The notes: generated by a model from the letters alone, not told the origin. 64,000 nt of DNA from Saprospirales bacterium (GCA_016719895.1 JADJYG010000019.1:1-64000), one strand, 5' to 3'. Positions 1 through 11,447 are shown, counted from the first letter of the stretch. Program-made: numbers and translations.

Positions 1-158
1 AATACTTAAACAAAACAACAGGGTGGCTGGAAGGTGTAGTTTCATATCGCAACTTATTTAGACCAAATACAAACAATAGCAAAAATGCCAGGCCCAAGGG
101 AAATATACAGCAGCGAATGCCAGGAATGACTATTTTATGACAAAGCCGGCTGAAAAGA
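1..158. other. intergenic edge, no gene seen
   Basis: No convincing coding frame or RNA signature is visible here. The short open frames lack a start context and do not resemble any family I know. The stretch is the AT-rich region beyond the terminator of the beta-helix gene. Confidence 0.5.
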
Positions 159-193
159 AAAAGCAGCACCGGCGTACGAGCCGTGCTGCTTTT
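159..193 (-). terminator. intrinsic terminator of the beta-helix gene
   Basis: The 11-bp arms AAAAGCAGCAC (159-169) and GTGCTGCTTTT (183-193) are perfectly complementary. Read on the minus strand, the hairpin is followed by a T-rich tract (complement of 151-158). It lies about 20 bp past the stop codon of the minus-strand gene ending at 214, and its A/T flanks could also stop transcription in the other direction. Confidence 0.75.
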
Positions 194-213
194 CCAAATT
201 CAGTAGTGTATGG

Positions 214-2940
214 TTATAATTTTACCAGGCTACCTTCATATAGCATTTCTCCAAGCCGTACCTGCACCGAATATACGCCAGCCGGCAGGTGTTGTACATC
301 GAGCCGTTGTACCCAGCGGCCGGAGGTTTTGTTCACATGAATGGTTCGTACTCGTGCGCCGTTCTGGCTTACTATCATCACCTGGGCCGCACCGGCGTAA
401 TCGTTTTCCAGTATGACCACGGCTTGGTCGACCACCGGATTCGGGATCAGGCGCAGGGGCAGCACCCCGGAGCCGGGAGCATGCGTGCCCACGGTTTGGA
501 ATTCATAGCAGCCTTTGTCCGGATCGCCCACGCGGCTGTTGCCTTCCAGGTCGAGCGGAGGAGCCCCGGCTGCAATGGCCGTATTGATGCAGGGGCTGCC
601 AGCCTTCAGGTGAAAATCGTAAAAATCGGGGTCCACGAACAGGGGGCTCAGCCCGGTTTGGTCGTTGGCGGCCGTCAGCTCGGCGTTCAGGGTAAAATCG
701 GTGCACAGGTTGCCGCCCAGGGAAGTCACCTCGGGCTCGCCGTCTTCAATTTCGTAGTCCACTCCACCGATGGCATTGGACAAAATCGTGTTTTGCAATT
801 CCAGGGTGGCCGTGCCGCCGGTACCTTCCCATTGGGCGATGCCCGCGCCGATGACCGCCGTGTTATCGGCAAACGTGCTGTTTACGATTTTGACCGATGC
901 CGTTTTCCCGGCAGAAGCGTTGTTGGAGATACCGCCGCCGGCGCCCGATCCGATGTTGGTGTTTTTTATCACCAGGCAGTTGGTAATGTTCACCACAGCG
1001 TTCGACAGGTTGAATGCGGCGCCCTGCGTCAGGGCGAAATTGTCCTGGAAAACGCAGTTCGTAATGTTGGCCACGGTCAGGTCGAGGCTGTCTTCGGCAA
1101 TTTCCAGGGCGCCGCCCCGGTCGGCGGTGTTTACCTCAAACCGGGAATTCTCGAGGTTGAATACGATACCCGCTCCGATATTGATTCCGCCACCGTTGTC
1201 TTCGGCGGAGTTGTTGACAAAAGCGGAGCGGCGAACCGTAAGGGCGGTGTAGTCGTCCTGGCAGAAAATACCGGCGCCGAAACGGGCCAGATTGCCTTCA
1301 AAGTGGCAGCTATCCACCGTGGTTTGGGCTTCGAAACCATTGGTTAATGCCCCGCCGCTGGTATTTGCTTTATTGTTTAAAAATACACAATTTTTATAGG
1401 TACCCGTGACGTCGGCGCCATAGTTGGCCACCGCGCCACCAAAATCAGCCAATCCGCCCTCGAAATGACAGCCCTGAATCAGATAAGAGGTGGTATCCCC
1501 GTTGTACAAGGCCGATGCCGAGTTACCGGCTTTATTCGACAGGAAGGTACAGCCGCGCATGACGTAGGACGATTTATAGGCCCACAAACCGGCGCCGCCG
1601 TAGTCCAGCGCTTCGTTTTTGTCGAACAAACAACTATCCATTGTAAATTGATTGTTCAGCAGGCGGCCATCGTTATATACACCAACGGCATTATCGGCAA
1701 TATTGGCACGGAACGTGCATTTCCGCATCTGATAATTGCCCTGCCAGTTGTAGAAGCCGGCGCCAAAGCCGTTCGCCGTGTTGTTTTCAAACAGGCAGTT
1801 TTCAATGACGGTGTTGATATTCCCGTTGCGGCCGTCGAAGTACATGCTGGTGGCCGCATTGGCGGCGTTCCCTCTGAACGTGCAGCTCCGGATATCGAGG
1901 TTGCCCTGCCAATTGTAAAACCCGCCGCAGGTACCCGTTGCCGTGTTATTCTCGAACAGGCAGTTGTTTACCGTGCCAAAGCGGCCGCCGTCGCGGTCAT
2001 CGTTATACCAGGCAGCTGCGCCGTTGGCCATGTTGCCAAAAAAAGTGCAATTGGTTACGGTAAAGGAAGTATGGTACGTGAACAATCCGGCCGAAGTAAA
2101 ACCGGTTCCATCGTTGTTTTCAAACGTACAGTTGTCGATCACGACGCCCAGCGAATTGAACGGATAGAGGCAGCCGCGCGAGGTGCGGTTGTTTCGGAAG
2201 ACGCAATCTTTGACCGTCAGGGAGCTTACGTCCCGGACAAAAATACCCGCGCTCTGCCCGCTGGTATTGGTCTGCGTATTGATGTAGACCATGTTAGCTT
2301 CGATGACGCAGCTTTCCACCAACGACCCGCTGGCGCTTGCATTGAGGATCGCCATAGCGCCGCCGGAATCGCCAAAATTACCGCTCAACAGGCAATTTCT
2401 GACCGTCAGCGGGGTGGTGGTCATGATGCCGCCGCCACGCCGGGTCAAATCCGGATTGGCCGTGGTAGTGAGCGTGTGGCCGCCGCTGATGGTAAAGCCG
2501 TCAATCAGGGCCGGGCCGGCGGGGTTGGCGCTGGCCGATACTTCCACAACGTGAATGGAATTGTCCGATCGGTTCATGGCGAAGTCGCCGGGAAGGTCGT
2601 TTCCGGCCAGGTCACCGCTGAGAACCGTCACATTCGTCTCCGGATTCCGGGCCGACAGCATCGTTTCCGTGCCGTTGAAGCCGCCGTAAAGCGAAATGCC
2701 CGATTGCATGGCGAACGACGCATTCGGCGTCATGGAAACGGGCTTGTAGGTGCCCGCCGCCACCCAAACCTGATCGCCGGGAACGGCATTGGTCAGCGCA
2801 TCGGTCAGCGAAGCATACGCATCGGCCCAGGAAGTGCCGGTGTTCGCGCCGGTGGCGTCGTGTTTGACGTAAATCGTCTTTTGTGCAAGCAGGTTGCCAC
2901 AAGTAAGGAGCAAAATGAAAATGGGTAAAATGTGCTTCAT
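214..2940 (-). CDS. secreted beta-helix (POMP-like repeat) protein with T9SS sorting domain
   Basis: A 908-residue exported protein. It opens with a signal peptide (MKHILPIFILLLTCGNLLAQ) and a stretch typical of choice-of-anchor or right-handed parallel beta-helix proteins (GTSWADAYASLTDAL). Residues about 150-760 are repeats of roughly 45 residues built on 'C.F.NN.A..GGA..N' motifs (NCTFENN, SCTFRGNAA, NCVFLNNKA), as in polymorphic outer-membrane-protein repeats. The last ~80 residues (from LRLIPNPV to GEMLYEGSLVKL) match a type IX secretion C-terminal sorting domain. I therefore expect export through the T9SS and attachment at, or release from, the cell surface. The ligand or substrate is not evident. 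It stands alone, with a terminator just downstream. Confidence 0.88.
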   Translation of the reverse strand: MKHILPIFILLLTCGNLLAQKTIYVKHDATGANTGTSWADAYASLTDALTNAVPGDQVWVAAGTYKPVSMTPNASFAMQSGISLYGGFNGTETMLSARNPETNVTVLSGDLAGNDLPGDFAMNRSDNSIHVVEVSASANPAGPALIDGFTISGGHTLTTTANPDLTRRGGGIMTTTPLTVRNCLLSGNFGDSGGAMAILNASASGSLVESCVIEANMVYINTQTNTSGQSAGIFVRDVSSLTVKDCVFRNNRTSRGCLYPFNSLGVVIDNCTFENNDGTGFTSAGLFTYHTSFTVTNCTFFGNMANGAAAWYNDDRDGGRFGTVNNCLFENNTATGTCGGFYNWQGNLDIRSCTFRGNAANAATSMYFDGRNGNINTVIENCLFENNTANGFGAGFYNWQGNYQMRKCTFRANIADNAVGVYNDGRLLNNQFTMDSCLFDKNEALDYGGAGLWAYKSSYVMRGCTFLSNKAGNSASALYNGDTTSYLIQGCHFEGGLADFGGAVANYGADVTGTYKNCVFLNNKANTSGGALTNGFEAQTTVDSCHFEGNLARFGAGIFCQDDYTALTVRRSAFVNNSAEDNGGGINIGAGIVFNLENSRFEVNTADRGGALEIAEDSLDLTVANITNCVFQDNFALTQGAAFNLSNAVVNITNCLVIKNTNIGSGAGGGISNNASAGKTASVKIVNSTFADNTAVIGAGIAQWEGTGGTATLELQNTILSNAIGGVDYEIEDGEPEVTSLGGNLCTDFTLNAELTAANDQTGLSPLFVDPDFYDFHLKAGSPCINTAIAAGAPPLDLEGNSRVGDPDKGCYEFQTVGTHAPGSGVLPLRLIPNPVVDQAVVILENDYAGAAQVMIVSQNGARVRTIHVNKTSGRWVQRLDVQHLPAGVYSVQVRLGEMLYEGSLVKL

Positions 2941-3051
2941 AATCAGATTGAGTTTTAGCGATAGACAATTGGAGCCGGTGAAAATGGCTTATGCTTTTCA
3001 AATATTTTCTTTAAAAAAAGTAAATGCTAATTTTGGCATGCTGGCAACACA

Positions 3052-4434
3052 TCACCCTCGTTCGCGGATGGCGCGCAAAATTCGCTGCATTTCGGTTTTC
3101 CAGGCGTTGTTGCTCCCGATAAAATTGTTGTGCATAAAGCTAAAGATCAGCACCTTGCCGCTTTTCGCCAACAGGTACCCGCTCAGGCAATGCACGCCGC
3201 CCATACTGCCCGTTTTAGCAAAAACGAAGGGGGTGCCTTCCGGGCCGGCATACCAGTTTTCGAGGGTGCCCGAAACGCCGCCGGCCGGAAACAGGGAAAA
3301 CAAGCGCTCGCGGGGTTGTTCCAGGTATATTTTTCGTAAAACGGTAGTCAGGAAACGCGGACTCACGAGGTTATACCGCGATAACCCGGACCCATCCACC
3401 CATCGCGGCGGCTGGGGAAAGCCGGCAAAGAGGCTGTCTTGGGCCCAACGAATTATCCTGGCTTCATCCAGGGTATCCAATTTTACACCGGCGCACATCA
3501 GCAAGAGTTGCTCGGCAATAAAATTGTCGCTTTGGTGCATCATCCGCCGGTAGACCGTATCCACCGGCACGGAATAGAGGTACGAACGTTTTGCCGGAAC
3601 CTCCCAGGGCGTCTGCATCTCCGGCAGTGGCCATCCGAGCGTATCCGCCAGCAGGGTTAAGGCCAGCTTTCCCGCCTGAAACACCGGAACCCCGGCTTCG
3701 AAACCAGCATGCCGGTCCTCCGGAACCTGTATTTCCATCTGGTTGCTGAATTCTGCACGCCGAACCCGCGGACGCGTGCCGGCAACGGCGCCCATGTCAG
3801 CCAGACTGTCCTGAAAACGCCGGGGGTATGCCTCCCAACGCTCGCCCTCCCGGCGCAGCGTAACCACATTCCCGAAAACCGGCAATGCAGACCGTTCGGG
3901 AGAATAATCGTCGGAATAGTCGTCCCACGACCAGCCGGCCCCGAAGCGGGAAAATGGGCCTTTGCCGGGGTCGGCCAGCAGGATGACGCCCGTCTTTTTC
4001 AAGTATTGGAAAACCGGTTGCCAGGCGTTGAACTTCGGATGCAGAAACGTCGGATCACCGGTGCCTGTCACGAAATATGCCTGTACCCATTCCTGTCCGC
4101 CCCGGATTTCATCGCCGCCCAACAGCCGGTCAACGATCTCCAGCCCGGGCAAGGAGTCGCCCAACACAGCCAGACAGGTTGCCAGGGTCAATATTTTGGT
4201 ATTGGAGGCCGGCGTGAAGTTTTTATCGGCCCAAACGCCACAAATCTCCCGGCCGGAGGCTGCATCGACCAGGTGAAAGCCTGTAACCCCCCTGGCAAAG
4301 ACCGGGGAATCTTGAATGTCCGACTGCAGTACGCGTCGAAAAAAACGCCCGCCGTACCGGCCGGCGGTACACGAAGCAAGGCTGCTCAAAAACAGGGCAA
4401 CCCAAACAAGGTGCAAAACAAGTCGAAGTTTCAT
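3052..4434 (-). CDS. dacB: D-alanyl-D-alanine carboxypeptidase/endopeptidase, PBP4 (S13) family lipoprotein
   Basis: A serine peptidase of family S13 that trims or cleaves peptidoglycan cross-links in the periplasm. All three signature motifs are present: SxxK as S77-N-T-K80 (TPASNTKILT), SxN as SDN (HQSDNFIAEQ) near residue 300, and KTG (FAKTGSMGG) near residue 420. I chose the ATG at 4434 rather than the one at 4482 because it opens directly into a lipoprotein signal peptide with lipobox LASC (Cys22). At 460 residues it is a normal length for the family. The dacB name is by family; the exact activity (carboxypeptidase or endopeptidase) cannot be told from sequence. Confidence 0.88.
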   Translation of the reverse strand: MKLRLVLHLVWVALFLSSLASCTAGRYGGRFFRRVLQSDIQDSPVFARGVTGFHLVDAASGREICGVWADKNFTPASNTKILTLATCLAVLGDSLPGLEIVDRLLGGDEIRGGQEWVQAYFVTGTGDPTFLHPKFNAWQPVFQYLKKTGVILLADPGKGPFSRFGAGWSWDDYSDDYSPERSALPVFGNVVTLRREGERWEAYPRRFQDSLADMGAVAGTRPRVRRAEFSNQMEIQVPEDRHAGFEAGVPVFQAGKLALTLLADTLGWPLPEMQTPWEVPAKRSYLYSVPVDTVYRRMMHQSDNFIAEQLLLMCAGVKLDTLDEARIIRWAQDSLFAGFPQPPRWVDGSGLSRYNLVSPRFLTTVLRKIYLEQPRERLFSLFPAGGVSGTLENWYAGPEGTPFVFAKTGSMGGVHCLSGYLLAKSGKVLIFSFMHNNFIGSNNAWKTEMQRILRAIRERG

Positions 4435-6105
4435 ACGGACAATGTCCGGCAATTTTTTAATATTCGCCTTCCATCCCGGCATCGAAAATCCAAATATGTT
4501 CTAAAAAACCAGCCTTGATAAGCGAATACGGCAGGATAGCCGTTGGTTTGTGCCAAGTTCCGTACTTTCACCCTTTGCAGCCCGAGCCTGTTGAATTTTC
4601 TGACCAACACCACCGTATGTCGAATCTGGAGCAGTACTTCCGCCCATTCCGCGAAAACATCGTCGGTATCCATCAACGCATACAAACACCCTGCGGCGAC
4701 AAGCCCATGGTATACGCCGACTGGATAGCCAGTGGCAGGCTGTATGGCCCCATCGAAACGCGAATCAGCCGCGATATCGGCGCCTATATGGCCAACACCC
4801 ACACCGAAACGAACCTGACCGGCAGCCTGATGACCCAGGCCTACCATACTGCGCAGCAGATCATAAAAAGGCATGTCCATGCCCATGCGGATGACGTTTT
4901 GATCGCTGCTTACTCCGGCATGACCGGCGTGGTGAACAAGCTCCAACGCATGCTCGGCCTGCGGGCGCATGAAAATTTTACCGAACGGATCATCCTGCAG
5001 CCCAACGAACGGCCCGTAGTGTTTTGCACGCACATGGAACACCACAGCAATCAAACCTCCTGGCTGGAAACCATTTGTGACCTGGTGATTATCCGGCCGG
5101 ACGACCAGGGCCGCGTCGATCTCGTCGATCTCGAAAGCCTGCTCCGGCAATACCACGACCGCCCCTTAAAAATAGCCGCCATCACCTCAGGCAGCAACGT
5201 CACCGGTATCCTGACGCCTTACCACGATGTGGCTGCCCTTATGCACCGGCACGGGGGGTATTGTTTTGTAGATTTCGCCTGTACCGCTCCGTACATCGAT
5301 ATCAACATGCACCCCGAAAATCCTTTGGAACAACTCGACGCCATCTATTTCTCTCCCCATAAATTCCTGGGCGGACCGGGCACATCCGGGGTATTGATCT
5401 TCAACAAAGCGCTGTACCACAATCGGGTACCTGACAATCCGGGGGGCGGGACGGTCTTGTGGACCAACCCCTGGGGCGGGCATCACTACCTCGAGGATAT
5501 CGAAGCCCGCGAAGACGGCGGCACGCCACCAATTATTCAAACCATCAAAGTTGCCCTGGCTATCCGGCTTAAAGAGCAAATGGGGGTGGCCCGAATGCTC
5601 GAACGCGAGCACGAACTGCTGAAGATCGTGTGGGACGAACTCGGGGGAATTTCCCATCTGAATATCCTGGAGCCGGGCGTGAAAGACCGGCTTGGGGTGG
5701 TTTCATTTACTATCGACGGCCTGCACTACAACCTGGCCGTCAAATTACTCAACGACCTGTACGGCATCCAGGTGCGCGGAGGCTGCGCCTGCGCCGGCAC
5801 TTACGGCCATTTCCTGTTCGGCATTTCCCAGGAACGGTCCTGTGAAATTGTCACAAAAATAGATGCCGGCGATTTGAGCGAAAAACCGGGATGGATCCGC
5901 CTTTCGTTGCATCCCACGATGCCGGATACCGAATTGCGGTATATCACCCGGGCTATCCTGGAAATCAGCCAACACCACCACCGCTATGCCGGCGATTATG
6001 TGGCCGACTACCAGCACGGCAGCTTCCGCCACCGGGCAGAGCCGGAGCAACCCCACCTGGAACTGGTAAAAAACTGGTTTGATCCTTCGACCTGGAGCCA
6101 GGAAG

Positions 6106-7074
<969 letters not shown>

Positions 7075-7137
7075 TTATGGAACAATAGATGATGGAATAT
7101 GGGTAAAAATGCGCATTAAAGCGCCCGGTGGAGGCGT

Positions 7138-7911
7138 TTATATCTCGCCGTAGAGCCGGCGCACCGAATCCATGAGGGTGGCTTTTTTCCGGCGCGACAC
7201 CTCGATAGTCTCTCCATTTTCGAGGATCAGGTAACCGCCTTCACCTTTAATATAGGTTTTCATGTAGTTCATATTCACGATATGCTTCTTGTGCACCCGA
7301 ACGAAGTTGAGGCGCAGCAAGGTGTCTTCGTATGCTTTGATGGTTTTGCTGGCGGTGATTTTATTTCCGGTTTTCAGCATAAAGTGCGTGTAATTGTCTT
7401 CGGCTTCCAGGCGGACGATATCCCGCAAACGAACGAAATGAACGCCATCCAGCCCTGAAATACCGATTTTCTCAAAGGCGTTGGGCATATTGGGGGAATA
7501 ATTCTGCTGCAACAACTCTACCCGTTGTTTGGTGCTGTTACTCTTCCGGTCAATCCGGGTGCGGCTGACGGCGCGCCGCAAATCATCCGGCTCGATAGGT
7601 TTCAACACGTAATCAATAGCGGAAAAATCGAACGCCGTAAGCGCGTATTGGTTGTAGGCTGTTACAAAAATGATATCGAAGGGAATATCTTCCATTTGCT
7701 GCAAACCCTGAAAAACCAGCCCGTCCGGCAAGTCGATATCGAGAAAAGCCACATCATAATGGCTTTCTGCGTCATCGGAGGTGAGGCGCAACAGATCGGC
7801 GTTGGAGCCGCCGGTAGCCACCACTTCCACGTCGGGGCAATATTTTTCCAACAGATTTTGAAGGTTTTGCAGTCCTTCGGGTTCGTCTTCAATGAGGAGA
7901 GCGCGTGTCAT
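7138..7911 (-). CDS. LytTR-family two-component response regulator
   Basis: A cytoplasmic DNA-binding response regulator. Residues 1-120 are a receiver domain with the acidic pair (LIEDE), phosphoacceptor Asp58 (AFLDIDLPDG), the switch Thr (FVTAYN) and the conserved Lys (YVLKPIEP). Residues ~150-257 form a LytTR DNA-binding domain (VHFVRLRDIVRLEAEDNYTH, then FVRVHKKHIVNM). I moved the start from 7974 to ATG 7911, where the receiver begins. A GAACTTTGCC sequence about 65 bp upstream on the minus strand fits a -7-like element. No histidine kinase is adjacent, so the partner (usually a LytS/YehU-type kinase) must be elsewhere. Targets are unknown. Confidence 0.92.
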   Translation of the reverse strand: MTRALLIEDEPEGLQNLQNLLEKYCPDVEVVATGGSNADLLRLTSDDAESHYDVAFLDIDLPDGLVFQGLQQMEDIPFDIIFVTAYNQYALTAFDFSAIDYVLKPIEPDDLRRAVSRTRIDRKSNSTKQRVELLQQNYSPNMPNAFEKIGISGLDGVHFVRLRDIVRLEAEDNYTHFMLKTGNKITASKTIKAYEDTLLRLNFVRVHKKHIVNMNYMKTYIKGEGGYLILENGETIEVSRRKKATLMDSVRRLYGEI

Positions 7912-7990
7912 TGGATTGCATTTGAGTATGAACGGATGACCGGCGCACGGGGAGCCGGTTTTTGGAATGGGCAAAGTTCGGGTTTCTCCG

Positions 7991-8031
7991 GAAAAAAACA
8001 GAGGTCCGCAGTCATTTGCCGCGGACCTCTG
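7991..8031 (-). terminator. intrinsic terminator of the lytic transglycosylase gene
   Basis: The 11-bp perfect arms CAGAGGTCCGC (7999-8009) and GCGGACCTCTG (8021-8031) enclose an 11-nt loop. On the minus strand the hairpin is followed by a run of seven T (complement of 7992-7998). It lies about 17 bp past the stop codon at 8048. Confidence 0.88.
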
Positions 8032-8047
8032 TCGTAAAACACTAAAT

Positions 8048-9544
8048 TTACATTATAAGCTCCTTCACTTTCAGGCGCATACCAATTTTAATAGAATCGC
8101 AATTATTGAGTTTCCGAAGGGTTTCTGCCGGTGTGCCGTATTGCCGGGCAATATCATCGAGGGATTCATTGCGGCGCACGGTATGGTATTGGTATTGTTT
8201 GAATTTTTCTGCTTCCTCCCGTTTTACTACGGGCACAGGGTCATTAGGCGACGATCCGGAAACCTTTCCTGCCGGTGAATTGGGCGTTTCGGGCACCGGC
8301 TTGCGAACGGCTGCTGCGTTTTGTTTGGGCGCTTCGATCCGGAGCGGCGAGTGTTTGAACACATATACCGGGCGCCAGATTTTGAGCACCTGGCCGGTTT
8401 GCACCAGGTCGTCCGTGAGGCTATTCCAAGCTTTGAGGTGTACGGGATGGCAACCGAGCATAGCGGCAACGCGGTCGATATGATCGGCTTGTTGTACGGA
8501 AACGGAAAGTTGCCAGTACCGGCCGTCTCCCAGGTTCGTATTCGGTGTGGCGTTCAGGCCCTCCAGGGTATAGCGGCGGCCGCCAAGGCTGTTCAGGTAG
8601 CGCAAAAATGCCGGCATTACCCGTTGCGGCAGCAACACGTAATAGCCTTTTTCGCTTTGCGGGACATAATCGCGCCGGAAGCCGGCGTTGAGGGTACGGA
8701 TAATGCCGTAATCGAGGCCGGTGGCGTCGGCGATATCGCGGAACGAGATACTTTCATACACGCGGATGTACGAAGTGAGTTGTTCGTCGTAGTCCGGCTC
8801 GACTACATTCAGGTCATGCAGGGAATAGAAATTGCAGATATAGGTTGCGGCAATAAAGGCTGGTACGTAGTTGCGGGTCTCTTTTGGCAGAAAGCGTTGT
8901 ATCTGCCAAAAATCCCGGCTGTGCGCGCGTTTGATGGCGGAATTTACCCGGCCAGGGCCGCTATTATAAGCGGCCAGCGCCAGCGCCCAATCGCTGTACT
9001 GGTTGTGCAGGTGTTTCAGGTAGCGCACAGCGGCCTCCGTACTTTTTACAGCGTCGCTGCGCTCGTCTACCGCCGAACTCTGCAACAGGTCGTAGTCTTT
9101 ACCGGTATAGGGCATAAATTGCCACAAACCGGTGGCGCCTACCCTGGAAACCGCCCGCGCATTGAGGGCGGACTCGACTACTGCCAGGTACTTCAAATCG
9201 GCAGGTAGTCCGGCTTCTTTTAGTTTAGACTCGAAAAGCGGGAAGTATGTCAGCTGCCGCCCGAGCATGACGCGGGTTTTTTCTGTTTTGACCTGCACGT
9301 AGGTGCGTACATAGCCTTTAACCACGCCATTATACCGCAATTCAAGGCATCCTTTCAATTTGCCGAGGCGTTCGCGCAATTCGGCATCCGTAGCCAGATT
9401 GGGACCGATGCCTTTGGCGACCAATAAGTCGGTGGAATCGGCGGGGTCGGGCAGGTCGGCTTCCTCTTGAGCTGTTACCGGCACAACCGACATCAACGTA
9501 AATACAAGGGCCAGCCAGTAAACAACAGATTGTTTTCGCTGCAT
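8048..9544 (-). CDS. membrane-bound lytic murein transglycosylase (MltD-like) with LysM
   Basis: An exported peptidoglycan lytic transglycosylase. After a signal peptide (residues 1-25, ending VTAQ) comes an SLT domain with catalytic Glu124 in VVESALNARAVSRVG, followed by GLWQFMPYTGK and AYNSGPGRVNSAI. The C-terminus has one clear LysM repeat (YHTVRRNESLDDIARQYGT to the end) and a weaker one before it (about residues 340-395). I chose ATG 9544 over 9586 because it opens at the signal peptide. The 498 residues fit the MltD architecture. It is a single gene closed by its own terminator. Confidence 0.92.
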   Translation of the reverse strand: MQRKQSVVYWLALVFTLMSVVPVTAQEEADLPDPADSTDLLVAKGIGPNLATDAELRERLGKLKGCLELRYNGVVKGYVRTYVQVKTEKTRVMLGRQLTYFPLFESKLKEAGLPADLKYLAVVESALNARAVSRVGATGLWQFMPYTGKDYDLLQSSAVDERSDAVKSTEAAVRYLKHLHNQYSDWALALAAYNSGPGRVNSAIKRAHSRDFWQIQRFLPKETRNYVPAFIAATYICNFYSLHDLNVVEPDYDEQLTSYIRVYESISFRDIADATGLDYGIIRTLNAGFRRDYVPQSEKGYYVLLPQRVMPAFLRYLNSLGGRRYTLEGLNATPNTNLGDGRYWQLSVSVQQADHIDRVAAMLGCHPVHLKAWNSLTDDLVQTGQVLKIWRPVYVFKHSPLRIEAPKQNAAAVRKPVPETPNSPAGKVSGSSPNDPVPVVKREEAEKFKQYQYHTVRRNESLDDIARQYGTPAETLRKLNNCDSIKIGMRLKVKELIM

Positions 9545-9838
9545 GAGAAGAGAGAACTCAGTTTTGAAATATGGAAGGCAAAGCACGCTTGGATTAAGGT
9601 CGAGAGGCCTAAAAACGTTGGCACACAGATAATATTTTACATAAAATAAAATGCTGCTGCGAATAGTGCTCCGTTGGGGAAATCGGATAAGGGAGAGGCG
9701 AAAGTCGTTCTTTTGCGTGATACGCTGGTATTATTTTAAGAAAATTAACATTTAAAAGTCAAAAAGAGCCATTTTCACGAAATTTTGTTTCGATTCATAA
9801 AAAGTAGTTCGAACAATCGGTTTTATGGGGAATAGGTG
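9545..9838. other. intergenic region between mltD-like gene and atpD
   Basis: This is an AT-rich spacer between divergently transcribed genes. I see no open frame with a plausible start and no tRNA-like fold. It must contain the promoter of the minus-strand transglycosylase, but I could not pick out a clean TAnnTTTG match for it. Confidence 0.5.
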
Positions 9839-9846
9839 TACTTTTG
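9839..9846 (+). promoter_or_regulatory. -7 promoter element of atpD-atpC
   Basis: TACTTTTG is a perfect match to the Bacteroidota TAnnTTTG element. It would place transcription start near 9852 and leave a leader of about 78 nt before the atpD ATG at 9930. No good TTTG -33 box was found at the expected distance. Confidence 0.6.
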
Positions 9847-9929
9847 CGCGACTTTTGAACGCGGTACCAGGCGCCCGGTGGCCGGTTGCCGTCTTCACCC
9901 TCACCGGATACCAAACATCATTTCGTTTT

Positions 9930-11447
9930 ATGGCAAATATTGGTCGTATCAAACAAATTATCGGCGCTGTCGTAGATGTGGATTTTAGCGGTCCTGACAG
10001 TAAACTGCCGGAAATCCTCAGTGCCCTTGAAATCAAACGGGCAGACGGCTCCGTACTGGTACTCGAGGTGCAACGGCACCTGGGCGAAGACAGCGTGCGC
10101 ACGATCGCCATGGATTCCACTGACGGCCTCATGCGCGGCGTGGAAGCCACCGATACCGGCGCCCCTATCGCTATGCCGACCGGCGAAGCCGTCCGCGGCC
10201 GACTGTTCAACGTTGTCGGTGAAGCCATTGACGGTATTGGCAAAGTGGAAAAAGACAAAAATGCATACGCCATTCACCGCAAACCGCCGGCGTACGAAGA
10301 CCTCTCCACCGAGCGCGAAATCCTGTACACGGGCATTAAAGTGATCGACCTGATCGAACCATACGCCAAAGGCGGTAAAATCGGCCTCTTCGGCGGCGCC
10401 GGCGTAGGCAAAACGGTATTGATCATGGAATTGATCAACAACATCGCCAAAGCGTACGACGGGATGTCGGTGTTTGCCGGCGTAGGCGAACGCACCCGCG
10501 AAGGCAATGACCTGCTCCGCGAAATGATCGAATCCAACGTCATCAAATACGGCAAAGACTTTATCCATTCGATGGAAGAAGGCGGCTGGGACCTGACCAA
10601 GGTGGACAAAGCAGAACTCGCCAAGAGCCAGGCAACCCTGGTGTTTGGTCAGATGAACGAACCCCCCGGCGCCCGCGCCCGCGTGGCCCTCTCCGGCCTG
10701 ACTATGGCCGAATATTTCCGCGACGGCGACCTGAGCGACCCGGCCGGCGGCCGCGATATCCTGTTTTTTGTCGACAACATCTTCCGCTTCACACAGGCCG
10801 GCTCCGAAGTATCCGCTTTGCTGGGCCGTATGCCCTCCGCTGTAGGGTACCAGCCGACCCTGGCCACTGAAATGGGTATCATGCAGGAGCGCATCACGTC
10901 CACCAAACGCGGCTCTATCACCTCCGTACAGGCGGTATATGTGCCGGCAGATGACCTCACCGACCCCGCGCCGGCAACGACATTCGCCCACCTCGACGCC
11001 ACCACGGTTTTGAGCCGTAAGATTGCCTCCCTCGGGATCTACCCGGCTGTAGACCCGCTGGACTCCACCTCGCGGATCCTCGATCCGAAAATTATCGGAG
11101 ATGAGCACTACCGCTGCGCCCAACGGGTGAAACAAATCCTCCAGCGCTACAACGAATTGCAGGATATCATCGCCATCCTCGGTATGGAGGAACTTTCAGA
11201 CGAAGACAAGCTCGTCGTTTCGCGCGCGCGCCGCGTACAGCGCTTCCTGTCGCAACCCTTCCACGTGGCCGAACAGTTCACCGGTATGAAAGGCGTGCTC
11301 GTTCCCATCGATGAAACGATCCGCGGCTTTAATATGATCATGGACGGCGAACTGGATGAATACCCGGAAGCAGCCTTCAACCTGGTAGGCACCATCGATG
11401 ATGCTATTGCCAAAGGCAAGAAATTGATGGCCGAAGCAGAAGCGTAA
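9930..11447 (+). CDS. atpD: F1 ATP synthase beta subunit
   Basis: The catalytic beta subunit of the F1 sector, which makes ATP from ADP and phosphate on the cytoplasmic side of the membrane. It has P-loop GGAGVGKT (155-162), catalytic GERTREGNDL, and the DIL-FVDNIFRFTQAG and LGRMPSAVGYQPTLATEMG blocks. The start was set at ATG 9930 (MANIGRIKQIIGAVVDV), as the upstream 35 codons do not match the family. The 505 residues are usual for Bacteroidota. It is followed 78 bp later by atpC; the other ATP synthase subunits are not in the window, which is the common split arrangement in this phylum. Confidence 0.98.
   Translation: MANIGRIKQIIGAVVDVDFSGPDSKLPEILSALEIKRADGSVLVLEVQRHLGEDSVRTIAMDSTDGLMRGVEATDTGAPIAMPTGEAVRGRLFNVVGEAIDGIGKVEKDKNAYAIHRKPPAYEDLSTEREILYTGIKVIDLIEPYAKGGKIGLFGGAGVGKTVLIMELINNIAKAYDGMSVFAGVGERTREGNDLLREMIESNVIKYGKDFIHSMEEGGWDLTKVDKAELAKSQATLVFGQMNEPPGARARVALSGLTMAEYFRDGDLSDPAGGRDILFFVDNIFRFTQAGSEVSALLGRMPSAVGYQPTLATEMGIMQERITSTKRGSITSVQAVYVPADDLTDPAPATTFAHLDATTVLSRKIASLGIYPAVDPLDSTSRILDPKIIGDEHYRCAQRVKQILQRYNELQDIIAILGMEELSDEDKLVVSRARRVQRFLSQPFHVAEQFTGMKGVLVPIDETIRGFNMIMDGELDEYPEAAFNLVGTIDDAIAKGKKLMAEAEA

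Noticed and set aside
289..1347. Long plus-strand open frame (352 codons) opposite the beta-helix gene
   Set aside because: It is the antisense of a repetitive GC-rich gene; the opposite strand has a signal peptide, regular repeats and a T9SS sorting domain.
1465..2928. Long plus-strand open frame (487 codons) in the same region
   Set aside because: Same reason: an antisense shadow with no family resemblance.
9918..11135. Minus-strand frame of 405 codons inside atpD
   Set aside because: atpD on the plus strand is unmistakable; the antisense frame follows from codon bias.
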